NCBI GenBank assembly: GCA_027351005.1 | Contig: DAIEJF010000061.1 | Coordinates: forward strand, 1-39,331 | Length of the DNA: 39,331 bases | Source of the DNA: Paracoccaceae bacterium | Lineage (GTDB): Bacteria > Pseudomonadota > Alphaproteobacteria > Rhodobacterales > Rhodobacteraceae | Direction of reading: 5' to 3' | Shown: in pieces, positions 7,655 to 15,845 of the stretch | How positions within the stretch are numbered: position 1 is the stretch's first letter | Layout: the number at the start of each line of letters is the position of its first letter | The notes under the pieces: model-generated | Database searches by the model: none | The model's input: only the letters and a program-made list of their open reading frames with translations | Told to the model about the DNA's origin: nothing | Position numbers and translations under genes: made by a program

Positions 7655-8089
7655 TCAGGCCTTCGCCTTCAGCAGGTCGCGGATCTGGGCCAGCAGTTCT
7701 TCCTGCGTGGGCCCCTTCGGCGCCTCGGGCTTCGGCGGTTCCTTCGTCACAGCGGCATTCCGGATCGCGTTCACGCCCTTGACCAGCATGAAGACGACCC
7801 ACGCGATGATCAGGAAGTTGATGATCGCGGACAGGAACGAGCCATAGGCAAAGATCGCGGCACCGGTGTCGCGCGCCGCCTTCAGGCCCGTGCCGGGGTC
7901 AACATGGCCCTTCAGCACCACATAGAGGCTCGAAAAATCGATGCCGCCGATGATCAGACCGATGATCGGGTTGATCAGATCGGTCACAAGCGAATTGACG
8001 ATTGCGGTAAAGGCCGCACCGACGATGATACCAACGGCAAGGTCCATGACGTTGCCCTTGGAGATGAAGTCGCGAAACTCTTTCAGCAT
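7655..8089 (-). CDS. mscL: Large-conductance mechanosensitive channel MscL
   Basis: A homopentameric inner-membrane channel that opens under membrane tension to release solutes on hypo-osmotic shock. It is 144 aa. It has the N-terminal amphipathic helix and TM1 ([20 protein letters not shown], then [21 protein letters not shown]), a periplasmic loop, TM2 ([20 protein letters not shown]) and the C-terminal charged helix ([17 protein letters not shown]). The Gly/Ala pattern of TM1 is intact. It is monocistronic, convergent with ald and divergent from the glutathione transferase gene. Confidence 0.97.
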   Translation of the reverse strand: MLKEFRDFISKGNVMDLAVGIIVGAAFTAIVNSLVTDLINPIIGLIIGGIDFSSLYVVLKGHVDPGTGLKAARDTGAAIFAYGSFLSAIINFLIIAWVVFMLVKGVNAIRNAAVTKEPPKPEAPKGPTQEELLAQIRDLLKAKA

Positions 8090-8226
8090 TCATGCCCCCT
8101 TGATCACGCGGCGCTCTTGCGGCCCCGCTGGTTTCACCGATACCACGTTTCTGTCCCGTCCGACCGCAAAATCAGAGGCTTCCGGGGCGAAAACTTCACC
8201 AACCCCCAGCAACGCGCAGGCTGCCC

Positions 8227-8928
8227 ATGACCGCTCTGTCCGCCTTTCCCGTCACCCGACGCTGGCCCGCCACCCGCCCCGACGTGCTGCAGCTTTATTC
8301 GCTGACCACCCCGAACGGGGTGAAGGTGTCGATCATGCTGGAGGAAACCGGCCTGCCGTATGAGGCGCATCTCGTCGATTTCGGCACCAACGACCAGATG
8401 ACGGCAGAGTTCCTGTCGCTGAACCCGAACAACAAGATCCCCGCCATCCTTGACCCGAACGGGCCGGACGGCGCGCCGATGCCGCTGTGGGAATCCGGTG
8501 CGATCCTGATCTATCTGGCCGAGAAGACAGGGATGTTCCTGCCCGCCGGGGCCGCGCGGCATCAGGTGCTGCAATGGCTGATGTTCCAGATGGGCGGCCT
8601 TGGGCCGATGTTCGGGCAGGTGGGCTTCTTCCACCACTTTGCCGGGAAGGAGATCGAAGACCCCCGTCCCAAGGCACGCTATGCGGGCGAGGCGGCGCGG
8701 CTGCTGCGGGTGCTCGACGGCCAGCTTGCCGGCGGCGGCTGGGTGGCGGGCGACTATTCCATCGCAGACATCGCCATCGGCCCCTGGCTCAGGACGCTGC
8801 GCGACTATTACAAGGCGGCCGAGATCGTGGGTTGGGCAGATCTCCGGCATGTGCCCGCCTACCTCGACCGGTTCCTGGCCCGCCCGGCGGTGCAGCGCGG
8901 GCTGGCGATCCCCGCCCGGCCCGGATGA
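8227..8928 (+). CDS. Nu-class glutathione S-transferase-like protein (YfcG/YghU type)
   Basis: A 233-aa glutathione transferase-fold protein. The thioredoxin-like N-terminal domain has YSLTTPNGVKVSIMLEE, and the glutathione-binding stretches SLNPNNKIPAIL and WESGAILIYLAEK. The C-terminal all-helical domain includes GDYSIADIAIGPW. The TPNG motif and the NPNNKIPAI block resemble the Nu-class enzymes YfcG and YghU, which act as disulfide-bond reductases with glutathione, so that activity is more likely than classical conjugation. It starts at the ATG at 8227, divergent from mscL, and is convergent with the polygalacturonase gene. The stop codons of the two genes are only 22 nt apart. Confidence 0.9.
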   Translation: MTALSAFPVTRRWPATRPDVLQLYSLTTPNGVKVSIMLEETGLPYEAHLVDFGTNDQMTAEFLSLNPNNKIPAILDPNGPDGAPMPLWESGAILIYLAEKTGMFLPAGAARHQVLQWLMFQMGGLGPMFGQVGFFHHFAGKEIEDPRPKARYAGEAARLLRVLDGQLAGGGWVAGDYSIADIAIGPWLRTLRDYYKAAEIVGWADLRHVPAYLDRFLARPAVQRGLAIPARPG

Positions 8929-8933
8929 GGCGG

Positions 8934-8950
8934 GCCACCCGCCGGGTGGC
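8934..8950. terminator. Short hairpin between convergent stop codons
   Basis: A 7-bp stem GCCACCC/GGGTGGC with a 3-nt loop fills the 22-nt gap between the glutathione transferase stop and the polygalacturonase stop. Neither side has a T-run, so this is a weak or factor-dependent terminator at best. Confidence 0.35.
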
Positions 8951-10248
8951 TCAGGGCGCAGAGGGAAAGGGCGGGAAGCGGTCGCTGCAATCGGGCGGCG
9001 CGGCCTGCCCCGCAGCGGGCGCCAGCCCCGGCGGCGTCGGCACCACGCCCGCGCCCGACAGCCGCGCGTTGGCCACCTGCCAGCGCGCCTCTGGCCCGAA
9101 CCGCAGCCCGTCCAGCCTGGCCACCACCGAATGCGCCGGGTCCGCCCCGGCGATCACCAGCGTGCCGTCTTGCCCCGTGAGGCCGACGAAGTCGATCCCG
9201 CTGTAGCGCGGCATCGCCCCCGTGACCGCGCCGCCGTAGTCTGCCGTCACGCTGATCGGCCAGCGGTTGTCCCGCAGGCAGACATCTTCGTAGCGCACCC
9301 CCGTCACGGCCCCGCCGACCCCGCCGCCGCTCTTGATGCGAAGGCCCCAGGTGGTGCCGTCGAGGCTCAACCCGCGCACCAGCACATCGCTCACCCCGGC
9401 CTGAAGCTGGCTGCCGATCGACATGCCGTGACCCGAGTAGATGTGGGTGTCGAGGATCGACACATGCGCGCTGGGCCCCGCCGGTCCGGCCTTGATCGCC
9501 ACGTCGTCGTCGCCGGTGCGGATGAAGGAATGGGCAATCGTCACATCCTCGGCCGAGCCCGGATCAATGCCGTCGGTGTTGCGTGCATCGGCGGGGGTGT
9601 CGATCACGAGCCCCCAGGCCGTGACCCCTTTCACCCCGTTCATTGCCACATGGAAATTGGGCGCATCGGTCAGCCGCAGGCGGTAAAGCGTCACATCCTC
9701 TGCCTGGTCGATCTGGACGAGCCGCGGCGCGTTCTGCTCGCCGCCCGCGCCCTGCGCCCGCCGCGCCATGTGCCACCAGGTCTCGTTCCGGCCCGCCATC
9801 ACCGCGCCGCCCTGTCCGTCGATGGTGCCCGGACCGAAAAGGCCGCTGCCCCGCCCCGAGAGCGACAGAAGCGGCCGACAGCCTCCCCCTTTCGCGTCGA
9901 TCGTGCCGCAGGTTCCCGCGCCGCGGTCGAAGAGCGCAGGATCGGGGATCGCCCGCAGCCGCACCCCGGCGGCCAGCCAGAGCGAGACGCCGGGGGGAAT
10001 GACCAGAGGGCCGGTCGGAACATCGCCCCCCGCAGCGCCGGGAACAAGCTGCACCGCCGCCCCCGCAGGGCAGGCCGCTAGGGCCGCCTGCAGCCGGGCG
10101 GCCTCGTTCGCGCTGGTGTCGGGGCAAGCCGGGCGCAGACCTGTCCAGGGAACCGCGGCTCGGTCACTGTGCGTCGGTCCTGGCCCGAAGCGGGCAAGGC
10201 CAGGGCAAGCAGGGCGACGGCAAGGCCGCCCGCCGCCGCTTTAGCCAC
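8951..10248 (-). pseudogene. Secreted glycoside hydrolase family 28 (polygalacturonase-like) gene with an apparent frameshift
   Basis: The main frame (8951-10054) encodes a right-handed beta-helix enzyme with all GH28 signatures: NTDGID (residues 159-164 of that frame), TGDDDVAIK, SGHGMSIGS and a late RIK. The N-terminal part lies in another frame. A GTG at 10248 overlapping the pheT stop gives a signal peptide (MAKAAAGGLAVALLALALPA) and then TVTEPRFPGQVCARLAP, which soon hits a TAG at 10080. Restoring one base in the G run at 10121-10124 joins this to DTSANEAARLQAALAAC and on into the main frame, giving a normal secreted enzyme. Both halves look conserved, so this is either a recent inactivating deletion or a sequencing error. 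The substrate would be pectin-like polyuronides; a shorter protein from an internal start would lack export. Confidence 0.8.
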
Positions 10249-12658
10249 GCAGCACCCCGCCGGTGGCCTTGGCGACCTTGTCAACGATCTTGGTCGAGAC
10301 CGCCTCGATCTCTTCGTCGGTCAGGGTCTTTTCGGTCGGCTGCAGCCGCACGGTCAGGGCGATGGACTTCTTGCCCGCGCCCATCTGCGCCTCTGCCTTG
10401 TCACCCGTGAACTGGTCGAACACCCGGACCGAGTCGATCAGCGCCTTGTCGGCGCCCTGCGCGGCATTCACCAGCGTCAGCGCCTCGACCCGCGCATCCA
10501 CCACGAAGGCGAAATCGCGTTCCACCGCCTGCAGCGACACCAGCGCAAGCGCGGGTCGCGTGGCCGTCTTGACCTTGGGCAGCGGCACGTTGGCGACCAG
10601 AACGGTAAAGGCGACCGCGGGCCCCTTCACGTCCAGCGCCTTCAGCACCTTGGGGTGCAGTTCGCCATAGCTGACCATGACGTTGGGCCCCAGTGTCATC
10701 CGCCCCGACCGGCCGGGGTGCCACCAGGGCGCCACCTTGCGGTCCACCTGCATCCGGGCGGGCGCGCCCAGCGCGGCCAGCACCGCCTCGGCATCGGCCT
10801 TCGCATCGTAGACATCCACCGGCCGACGCGAGCCATAGGGGTCGCGCGCCGCCGCGGCGCCGACCAGCAGGCCGGTGGCCTGCAGGTGCTGTTCGCCCGG
10901 TTCGCCGCCCTGGAAGGCGGGGCCCACCTCGAACAGCGCCAGATCCATGAACCCGCGCGCCTGATTGCGCGCCGCAGCCTGCAACAGACCCGGCAGAAGG
11001 TCGGGGCGCATGTGGGTCATTTCCGACGAGATCGGGTTCTCGATCCTGAGCGCTTCCTGCCCGCCACCGAAGAGCGCGGACGCGCCCGCGTCGATGAAGC
11101 TGTAGGTGACACATTCGTTGTAGCCCAGCGCCGCCAGCGTGCGCCGCGCCGCCTTCTCGCGGCCTTGCAGGGGCGTCAGGATCGGCCCCGCCACGCCCGA
11201 CCGCATCCGCGGCATCGGCTGGCCCACAAGATTGGTCAGCGAGGCGATGCGCGCCACCTCTTCCACCAGGTCGGCCTCGCCCAGGACATCGGGGCGCCAG
11301 CTCGGCGGGCTTGCCATGTCACCCGTCAGCGTGAAGCCCAGCGCCTCCAGCGTGGCGCGCTGGGTTTCGGCGGGGATCTCCATCCCCACCAGAGATTGCA
11401 CCCGTGCCGGGTCCAGCCGATAGGCGCGCGCGGTGTCGGGCACCGCGCCATCCATCACCACCTCGGACGGCACGCCGCCGCAAAGCTCCAGGATCATCCG
11501 CGTCGCGGCCTCCAGCCCCGGCAGGGTGAAGGCGGGGTCGACCCCCCGCTCGAACCGGTAGCGGGCATCCGAGTTGATCCGCAGCGCGCGTCCTGTGGTG
11601 GCCACCGTGATCGGATCCCAGTACGCGCTTTCCAGGAACACGTCGGTCGTGGCCTCGGTACAGCCCGACGCCTCGCCCCCCATGATCCCGGCGATGGATT
11701 CCGGTCCCGCGTCATCGGAAATCAGCATCATGCCGGGTGCGAAGCTGTAGGTCTTGCCGTCCAGCGCCAGCAGGCTTTCGCCTCCGGTCGCCGGATGGAT
11801 GCGCAAACCGCCCTTGACCTTCGCCGCGTCAAAGACGTGCAGCGGGCGGTTCAGGTCATAGGTGAAGAAATTGGTGATATCGACCAGCGCAGAGATCGGG
11901 CGCAGCCCGATGGCCTTCAGCCGCTGTTGCAGCCAGTCGGGCGATGGGCCGTTCCTGACCCCGCGGATCACCCGGCCTGCGAAAAGCGGGCAGCCCTTCA
12001 CCTTCAGGGCGGGGTCGATCGTCACCCCGACGGGCGACGGGAACGCCCCTGCCACCGGCGCGATGTCCAGCGGCTTCAACCGGCCAAGGCCCCGCGCGGC
12101 CAGATCACGCGCCACACCCCGCACGCCCAGCGCGTCGGGACGGTTGGGGGTGATCTTGATATAGATCATCGGATCGTTCAGGCCGCGCCAGTCGATGAAG
12201 CGTTCGCCCAGCGGCGCATCGGCGGGCAGGTCGATGATGCCGTCATGGTTGTCGGACAGCTCAAGCTCGCGCTCCGAGCACAGCATCCCGTTGGACTCCA
12301 CGCCCCGGATCACACCCGGCTTCAGGTCCACCCCGGTGCCCGGCACATGGGTGCCCGGCGGGGCGAACACGCCCACCAGCCCGGTGCGCGCATTGGGTGC
12401 GCCGCAAACCACCTGCACCTCGACCGGCGCACTGCCCGGCCCGCCCGGATAGGTTTCCACCCGGCAGACCCGCAGCCGGTCGGCATTGGGGTGCTGCACC
12501 GCCTCGATCACCCGGCAGATGCGGAAGGCGCCCAGCGTTTCCGCCGGGTCGGACACCTCTTCCACCTCAAGCCCGAGGTCGGTCAGGGCATAGAGGATGT
12601 CGGCCAGCGGGGCCTCTGTTTCCAGATGGTCCTTGAGCCAGGAAAGGGTGAATTTCAT
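10241..12658 (-). CDS. pheT: Phenylalanine--tRNA ligase beta subunit
   Basis: The large subunit of the alpha2-beta2 enzyme that charges tRNA-Phe, 805 aa and full length. Starting MKFTLSWLKDHLETEAPLAD, it has in order an OB-fold tRNA-binding domain (about residues 40-150, NADRLRVCRVE), the B3/4 editing domain, a B5 domain, the catalytic-like core and the C-terminal FDX-ACB domain (about 710-804, LVSLQAVERDFAFVVDARV). It is not adjacent to pheS: a 152-aa gene and an opposite-strand small ORF lie between, leaving 331 bp upstream of pheT before the next minus-strand gene. pheT must therefore have its own promoter or a long leader. Its stop overlaps the GTG start of the polygalacturonase gene. Confidence 0.97.
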   Translation of the reverse strand: MKFTLSWLKDHLETEAPLADILYALTDLGLEVEEVSDPAETLGAFRICRVIEAVQHPNADRLRVCRVETYPGGPGSAPVEVQVVCGAPNARTGLVGVFAPPGTHVPGTGVDLKPGVIRGVESNGMLCSERELELSDNHDGIIDLPADAPLGERFIDWRGLNDPMIYIKITPNRPDALGVRGVARDLAARGLGRLKPLDIAPVAGAFPSPVGVTIDPALKVKGCPLFAGRVIRGVRNGPSPDWLQQRLKAIGLRPISALVDITNFFTYDLNRPLHVFDAAKVKGGLRIHPATGGESLLALDGKTYSFAPGMMLISDDAGPESIAGIMGGEASGCTEATTDVFLESAYWDPITVATTGRALRINSDARYRFERGVDPAFTLPGLEAATRMILELCGGVPSEVVMDGAVPDTARAYRLDPARVQSLVGMEIPAETQRATLEALGFTLTGDMASPPSWRPDVLGEADLVEEVARIASLTNLVGQPMPRMRSGVAGPILTPLQGREKAARRTLAALGYNECVTYSFIDAGASALFGGGQEALRIENPISSEMTHMRPDLLPGLLQAAARNQARGFMDLALFEVGPAFQGGEPGEQHLQATGLLVGAAAARDPYGSRRPVDVYDAKADAEAVLAALGAPARMQVDRKVAPWWHPGRSGRMTLGPNVMVSYGELHPKVLKALDVKGPAVAFTVLVANVPLPKVKTATRPALALVSLQAVERDFAFVVDARVEALTLVNAAQGADKALIDSVRVFDQFTGDKAEAQMGAGKKSIALTVRLQPTEKTLTDEEIEAVSTKIVDKVAKATGGVLRG

Positions 12659-12809
12659 CGCGGGATCCTCGGGCTTGGATGGGGCGAGGGCTTAACGCAA
12701 AGGCGCCGCCAGGGGAAGGCCCCCAGGGCCGCCGAAACGCCGCCTGTTTTCGCATCAGGAAACGAAGAGTTGCCTCATTTGCCCAGCATTTGCCATATTC
12801 TGACGCATC

Positions 12810-12983
12810 ATGTCTGATATAGACCGCAGTATGGACAAGATGCTTGAACCCCCTCCGTTTCGTCACCCGGTGAAGGCCTGGATGCTTTGTCTGCTGATGG
12901 GCATGACCGCGCTGACGCTGCTGCAGATGATGGCGCGCCACCCGTCGCAGAGCGTCCAGCCCGTTCAGACCGCAGGCCTTTAG
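12810..12983 (+). CDS. Possible small single-span membrane protein
   Basis: A 57-codon frame starting MSDIDRSMDKMLEPPPFRHP, with one hydrophobic helix (AWMLCLLMGMTALTLLQMMA, about residues 24-43) and a short C-terminal tail ending VQPVQTAGL. From about codon 18 onward the third positions are strongly G/C, as in real genes here. A TTGCCT and CATATT pair 18 nt apart upstream could be a promoter, but there is no clear ribosome binding site. It lies on the plus strand in the gap between pheT and the 152-aa gene, both on the minus strand, and its stop is 6 nt from the latter's stop. I recognise no family. It may be real or a chance frame in the pheT upstream region. Confidence 0.4.
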   Translation: MSDIDRSMDKMLEPPPFRHPVKAWMLCLLMGMTALTLLQMMARHPSQSVQPVQTAGL

Positions 12984-12989
12984 GCCCGA

Positions 12990-13448
12990 TCAGAGCCCGA
13001 CGATTTTCAGCACGATGACCGTGATCGCGGCCACAACCGCAGGCACGGCAACGGAATTGACCCAGAACCGGCCCGGCACGGGGGCATCTGCTTCCACCAC
13101 GGGGACAGGCCCCGCAGGCGCGGTCGCGCTGCGCAGGAAGCTGCGGCGGCCCAGTTTCTGCTGGCCGCGCGGCGTCAGCGCAAAGTAGACGTTCTCGCCC
13201 AGAACCGCGCGTTCTTCGACCAGCCCGGCCGCCTTCAGCCGCGCCAGAAGCGCGCGGGTCTGCCGGTCCAGCAGGTGCGGGCGCGGGCCGTCGCCCTTGG
13301 GAACCACGAAGGGCACCGAGGAAAACGGCACCCCTTCGCCCTCGTCCCGTTCGGCCAGCAGGGCCAGAATGCCCCGCTCATCGGACGCGGGCTGTGCGCC
13401 CTGCTCGGGCTTTTGCCGCAAGGTCTTGTAATCGCTCGACAGTGCCAT
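12990..13448 (-). CDS. Unrecognised protein with winged-helix-like region and C-terminal membrane anchor
   Basis: A 152-aa protein I do not recognise. The first part is polar. Residues of about 60-98 (LDRQTRALLARLKAAGLVEE, then the wing-like VYFALTPRGQQKLGRR) look like a winged helix-turn-helix of the kind ending in a beta-hairpin. After a Pro/Ala linker, residues of about 126-152 (FWVNSVAVPAVVAAITVIVL) form a hydrophobic anchor at the extreme C-terminus, giving a tail-anchored arrangement. The ATG at 13448 has GGTGG upstream. It lies between pheS and pheT on the same strand, 149 bp after pheS, so it is probably cotranscribed with pheS. A membrane-tethered DNA-binding or adaptor role is inference only. 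Confidence 0.75.
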   Translation of the reverse strand: MALSSDYKTLRQKPEQGAQPASDERGILALLAERDEGEGVPFSSVPFVVPKGDGPRPHLLDRQTRALLARLKAAGLVEERAVLGENVYFALTPRGQQKLGRRSFLRSATAPAGPVPVVEADAPVPGRFWVNSVAVPAVVAAITVIVLKIVGL

Positions 13449-13597
13449 ACCGATTTTCCACCGATTTCAGGCCGGATTTCGCGCCGACAGGAAGCTGCCT
13501 CCGCGTCCGGCCCGGCGGGGGTACACGTCTGCGGCCGGGAAGGCAACCGGGGCGCGGGAAGGTGATCGCCGCGCCGTGGCAGGTGGAACCGGCCGCC

Positions 13598-14680
13598 TCA
13601 GCGGCTCAGCCCACCGTGCACCGTCGGCATGTCGAGCGCGGCAAAGCCGTAGTGGCGCAGCCAGCGCAGGTCGGAATCGAAAAAGGCGCGCAGGTCGGGG
13701 ATGCCGTATTTCAGCATCGCGATCCGGTCGATCCCCATGCCGAAGGCAAAGCCCTGCCACTGGTCCGGGTCCACCCCGGCGGCTTTCAGCACCTTGGGGT
13801 GCACCATCCCCGAGCCAAGGATTTCCAGCCACGAGTCGCCTTCGCCGATCTTGAGTTGCCCGCCCGCCCAGGAACAGCGGATATCCACCTCGGCCGAGGG
13901 TTCGGTGAAAGGGAAGTGGCTGGCACGGAAGCGCAGGTCGACGTTCGGCACCTCGAAGAAGGCGCGGCAGAATTCCTCCAGCACCCATTTCAGGTTGGCC
14001 ATCGACAGGTTGCGGTCGATCGCCAGCCCCTCGACCTGGTGGAACATGGGGGCGTGGGTCTGGTCCATGTCCATCCGGTAGACGCGGCCGGGGGCGATGA
14101 CACGGATCGGCGCGCCCTTTTCGGTCATCGCGCGGATCTGCACGGGGCTGGTGTGGGTGCGCAGGACATGCGGAGGGCGGGTGTCGCCCGCCGTGCGCGC
14201 CATGAAGAACGTGTCATGCTCCTGCCGCGCGGGATGTTCCGGCGGGATGTTCAGCGCGTCGAAATTGTACCAGTCGGATTCGATCTGCGGCCCCTCGGCC
14301 ACGGCAAAGCCCATGTCGGCGAAGATCGCCGTCAGTTCTTCCATCACCTGGCTGACCGGGTGGATGGTGCCGCGCGGCCGGGGGCGGGCGGGCAGCGTCA
14401 CATCCAGCCATTCCGCCTTCAGCCGCTCGTCCAGCGCCGCATCGGCCAGCGCCGCCTTGCGGGCTCGCAGCGCGGCGTCCAGCTCATCCTTCAGCGCGTT
14501 CAGCGCGGGGCCTGCCGTCAGGCGCTGCTCGGGCGACATCTGGCCCAGCTCGCGCATCTTCAGGCTGACCTCGCCCTTCTTGCCAAGCGCCGCCAGCCGC
14601 ACGTCCTCCAGCGCCGCCTCGTCTGCCGCGGCGGCCACGCCCTGAAGGTATTTTGCCCTGAGCGTGTCCAGCGTATCCAT
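13598..14680 (-). CDS. pheS: Phenylalanine--tRNA ligase alpha subunit
   Basis: The catalytic subunit of phenylalanyl-tRNA synthetase, 360 aa, of normal length. The N-terminal coiled-coil (about 1-90) is followed by the class II core with [19 protein letters not shown], motif 2 ([14 protein letters not shown] and [20 protein letters not shown]) and motif 3 ([20 protein letters not shown]). All are intact. The ATG at 14680 fits the family; the 54 extra upstream codons in frame cover the intergenic terminator and are rejected. A likely promoter lies just upstream and a terminator separates it from rplT, so pheS can be expressed independently of rpmI-rplT. Confidence 0.97.
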   Translation of the reverse strand: MDTLDTLRAKYLQGVAAAADEAALEDVRLAALGKKGEVSLKMRELGQMSPEQRLTAGPALNALKDELDAALRARKAALADAALDERLKAEWLDVTLPARPRPRGTIHPVSQVMEELTAIFADMGFAVAEGPQIESDWYNFDALNIPPEHPARQEHDTFFMARTAGDTRPPHVLRTHTSPVQIRAMTEKGAPIRVIAPGRVYRMDMDQTHAPMFHQVEGLAIDRNLSMANLKWVLEEFCRAFFEVPNVDLRFRASHFPFTEPSAEVDIRCSWAGGQLKIGEGDSWLEILGSGMVHPKVLKAAGVDPDQWQGFAFGMGIDRIAMLKYGIPDLRAFFDSDLRWLRHYGFAALDMPTVHGGLSR

Positions 14681-14708
14681 TGCAAGCCCCTGATCCGATG
14701 CGGCCCCC

Positions 14709-14736
14709 CTGCTAGCACAGGGACCGCCCAAGTCAA
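14709..14736 (-). promoter_or_regulatory. Predicted sigma-70 promoter of pheS
   Basis: On the minus strand, TTGACT (14736-14731) and TAGCAG (14714-14709) are 16 nt apart, predicting a start near 14702 and a leader of roughly 22 nt. It lies downstream of the rplT terminator, which fits a separate pheS transcript. Confidence 0.45.
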
Positions 14737-14803
14737 TCTTGCCCGGCGCGATTTGCGCCGCGTCGCGCCTGCGGAAAGGCCGCAGGCGTCCGCGTCCGGC
14801 CTG

Positions 14804-14835
14804 AAAAGCGAAAACCCCGCGGTCACCCGCGGGGC
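14804..14835 (-). terminator. Intrinsic terminator after rplT
   Basis: On the minus strand, an 8-bp perfect stem (CCCCGCGG/CCGCGGGG, 14815-14834) with a 4-nt loop is followed by TTTTCGCTTTT. It lies 47 nt past the rplT stop and before the pheS promoter. Confidence 0.8.
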
Positions 14836-14849
14836 TTTGCAATCCGTCC

Positions 14850-14891
14850 AGCGGCGCCGATCAGGCGGCCAGCGGCGCCGATCAGGCGGCC
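14850..14891. repeat. 21-bp perfect tandem duplication spanning the rplT stop
   Basis: Two adjacent identical 21-bp units, 14850-14870 and 14871-14891, each containing GCGGCGCCGATCAGGCGG. The copy at 14871-14891 includes the rplT stop codon and the last codons; the other lies in the 3' untranslated region. Because each unit carries the stop, the protein is unaffected. Confidence 0.9.
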
Positions 14892-15247
14892 AGCGCGGCC
14901 TGCGCCTTGGCGACGATCGCACCGAAGGCTTCGGGTTCGTTCACGGCCAGATCGGCCAGGACCTTGCGGTCCACCTCGATCCCCGCAACCGTCAGCGCGT
15001 TGATGAAACGCGAATAGGTCAGCGTGGCGTCGATCGCGCGGCAGCCAGCGTTGATGCGCTGGATCCAGAGCGCGCGGAAATTGCGCTTGCGGGCCTTCCG
15101 GTCGCGGGTCGCGTACTGGTTGGCCTTGTCGACCGCCTGCGTGGCGGTACGGAAGTTGCGGCTGCGGTTGCCGTAATAGCCCTTGGCCTTGTCGAGGACC
15201 TTTTTGTGGGCGGCGTGGGTAACTTTGCCGGATTTGACGCGTGCCAT
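14882..15247 (-). CDS. rplT: 50S ribosomal protein L20
   Basis: A 121-aa basic protein starting [20 protein letters not shown], with the conserved [17 protein letters not shown] and [18 protein letters not shown] segments. It binds 23S rRNA early in large-subunit assembly, and in some bacteria represses its own operon. It follows rpmI by 12 nt. A 21-bp tandem duplication covers its stop codon. A terminator follows. Confidence 0.98.
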   Translation of the reverse strand: MARVKSGKVTHAAHKKVLDKAKGYYGNRSRNFRTATQAVDKANQYATRDRKARKRNFRALWIQRINAGCRAIDATLTYSRFINALTVAGIEVDRKVLADLAVNEPEAFGAIVAKAQAALAA

Positions 15248-15259
15248 CTCTCAAGCTCC

Positions 15260-15460
15260 TCAGCGGTCGTAGGGCATGTACTTCTTGACGATCTTGGCGT
15301 CACAATCCGCCAGGATCATCGTACCCGCAGAGTCGCGGACGAACTTGGGCGTGCGCTTGATCATGCCGTGGCGCTTGCCCGCCGGGCCGGCCTTGACCTT
15401 GCCCGTCGCGGTCATCGAGAAGCGCTTCTTGGCGCCCGATTTGGTCTTCATCTTGGGCAT
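15260..15460 (-). CDS. rpmI: 50S ribosomal protein L35
   Basis: A 66-aa protein starting [20 protein letters not shown], with the usual [15 protein letters not shown] segment. The ATG at 15460 follows GAAGGAGACG. The longer frame to 15574 passes through the promoter region and is rejected. It is the first gene of rpmI-rplT. infC, which often precedes rpmI, is not adjacent: the next gene upstream is a small membrane protein. A well-formed promoter gives this pair its own transcript. Confidence 0.98.
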   Translation of the reverse strand: MPKMKTKSGAKKRFSMTATGKVKAGPAGKRHGMIKRTPKFVRDSAGTMILADCDAKIVKKYMPYDR

Positions 15461-15532
15461 TTTCGTCTCCTTCGAGCTTCGCGCGCGACTCGGCATGCCG
15501 CATTGGCCGGCCGCGCGGTTCGTGAAGGCTGC

Positions 15533-15561
15533 CGTATAGGGGCAGGCGCCGCGCGGTGCAA
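15533..15561 (-). promoter_or_regulatory. Predicted sigma-70 promoter of rpmI-rplT
   Basis: On the minus strand, TTGCAC (15561-15556) and TATACG (15538-15533) are separated by exactly 17 nt, predicting a start near 15526 and a leader of about 66 nt. This is among the best promoter matches in the window. Confidence 0.6.
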
Positions 15562-15577
15562 GCGTGAAAAGCACCCG

Positions 15578-15802
15578 CTAGTTCAGCACGTCGCCCACCA
15601 CACGCACCACGACCATCGGAATGGAAGCGGGGGTGTAGGCCCAGCCGCTGCGCAGTTCGGCCAGCAGGACCAGCGCCACTGCCGCCACAAGAAGCGCGAA
15701 GGCCGCCCGCGGGGGGTAGCCTTCGGCATGGGCCTTGAGGAACGAGACCACCGCATAGGCGGCAAGCACGATACCGGCGACAAAGGTCAGGTCGGCAGTC
15801 AT
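15578..15802 (-). CDS. Unrecognised small membrane protein with two predicted spans
   Basis: A 74-aa hydrophobic protein. Span one is about residues 5-22 (LTFVAGIVLAAYAVVSFL) and span two about 33-48 (AAFALLVAAVALVLLA), joined by a short polar loop (KAHAEGYPPR). The C-terminus is amphipathic (PMVVVRVVGDVLN). The ATG at 15802 has GGAAAGGGG upstream. It lies 43 nt downstream of pyk on the same strand and is probably cotranscribed with it. No family is recognised and no function can be proposed. Confidence 0.7.
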   Translation of the reverse strand: MTADLTFVAGIVLAAYAVVSFLKAHAEGYPPRAAFALLVAAVALVLLAELRSGWAYTPASIPMVVVRVVGDVLN

Positions 15803-15845
15803 CGCGGCCCCTTTCCCGGCGCGGCTTTCGGCCTCCGGCCCGAGG

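Noticed and set aside
10078-10248. Programmed ribosomal frameshift in the polygalacturonase gene
   Set aside because: There is no slippery heptamer with a following pseudoknot visible, and no precedent in this family; a deletion or sequencing error is simpler.
10169-12817. Very long plus-strand open frame (882 codons) opposite pheT
   Set aside because: It is a shadow of pheT caused by high G/C at third positions; it is His/Arg/Gln-rich low-complexity with no recognisable domain, while pheT is complete and conserved.
14766-14788. Perfect 9-bp hairpin upstream of pheS, considered as a phenylalanine attenuator
   Set aside because: It lies upstream of the predicted pheS promoter, has no T-run after it and no Phe-rich leader peptide; at most it is a second hairpin after rplT.
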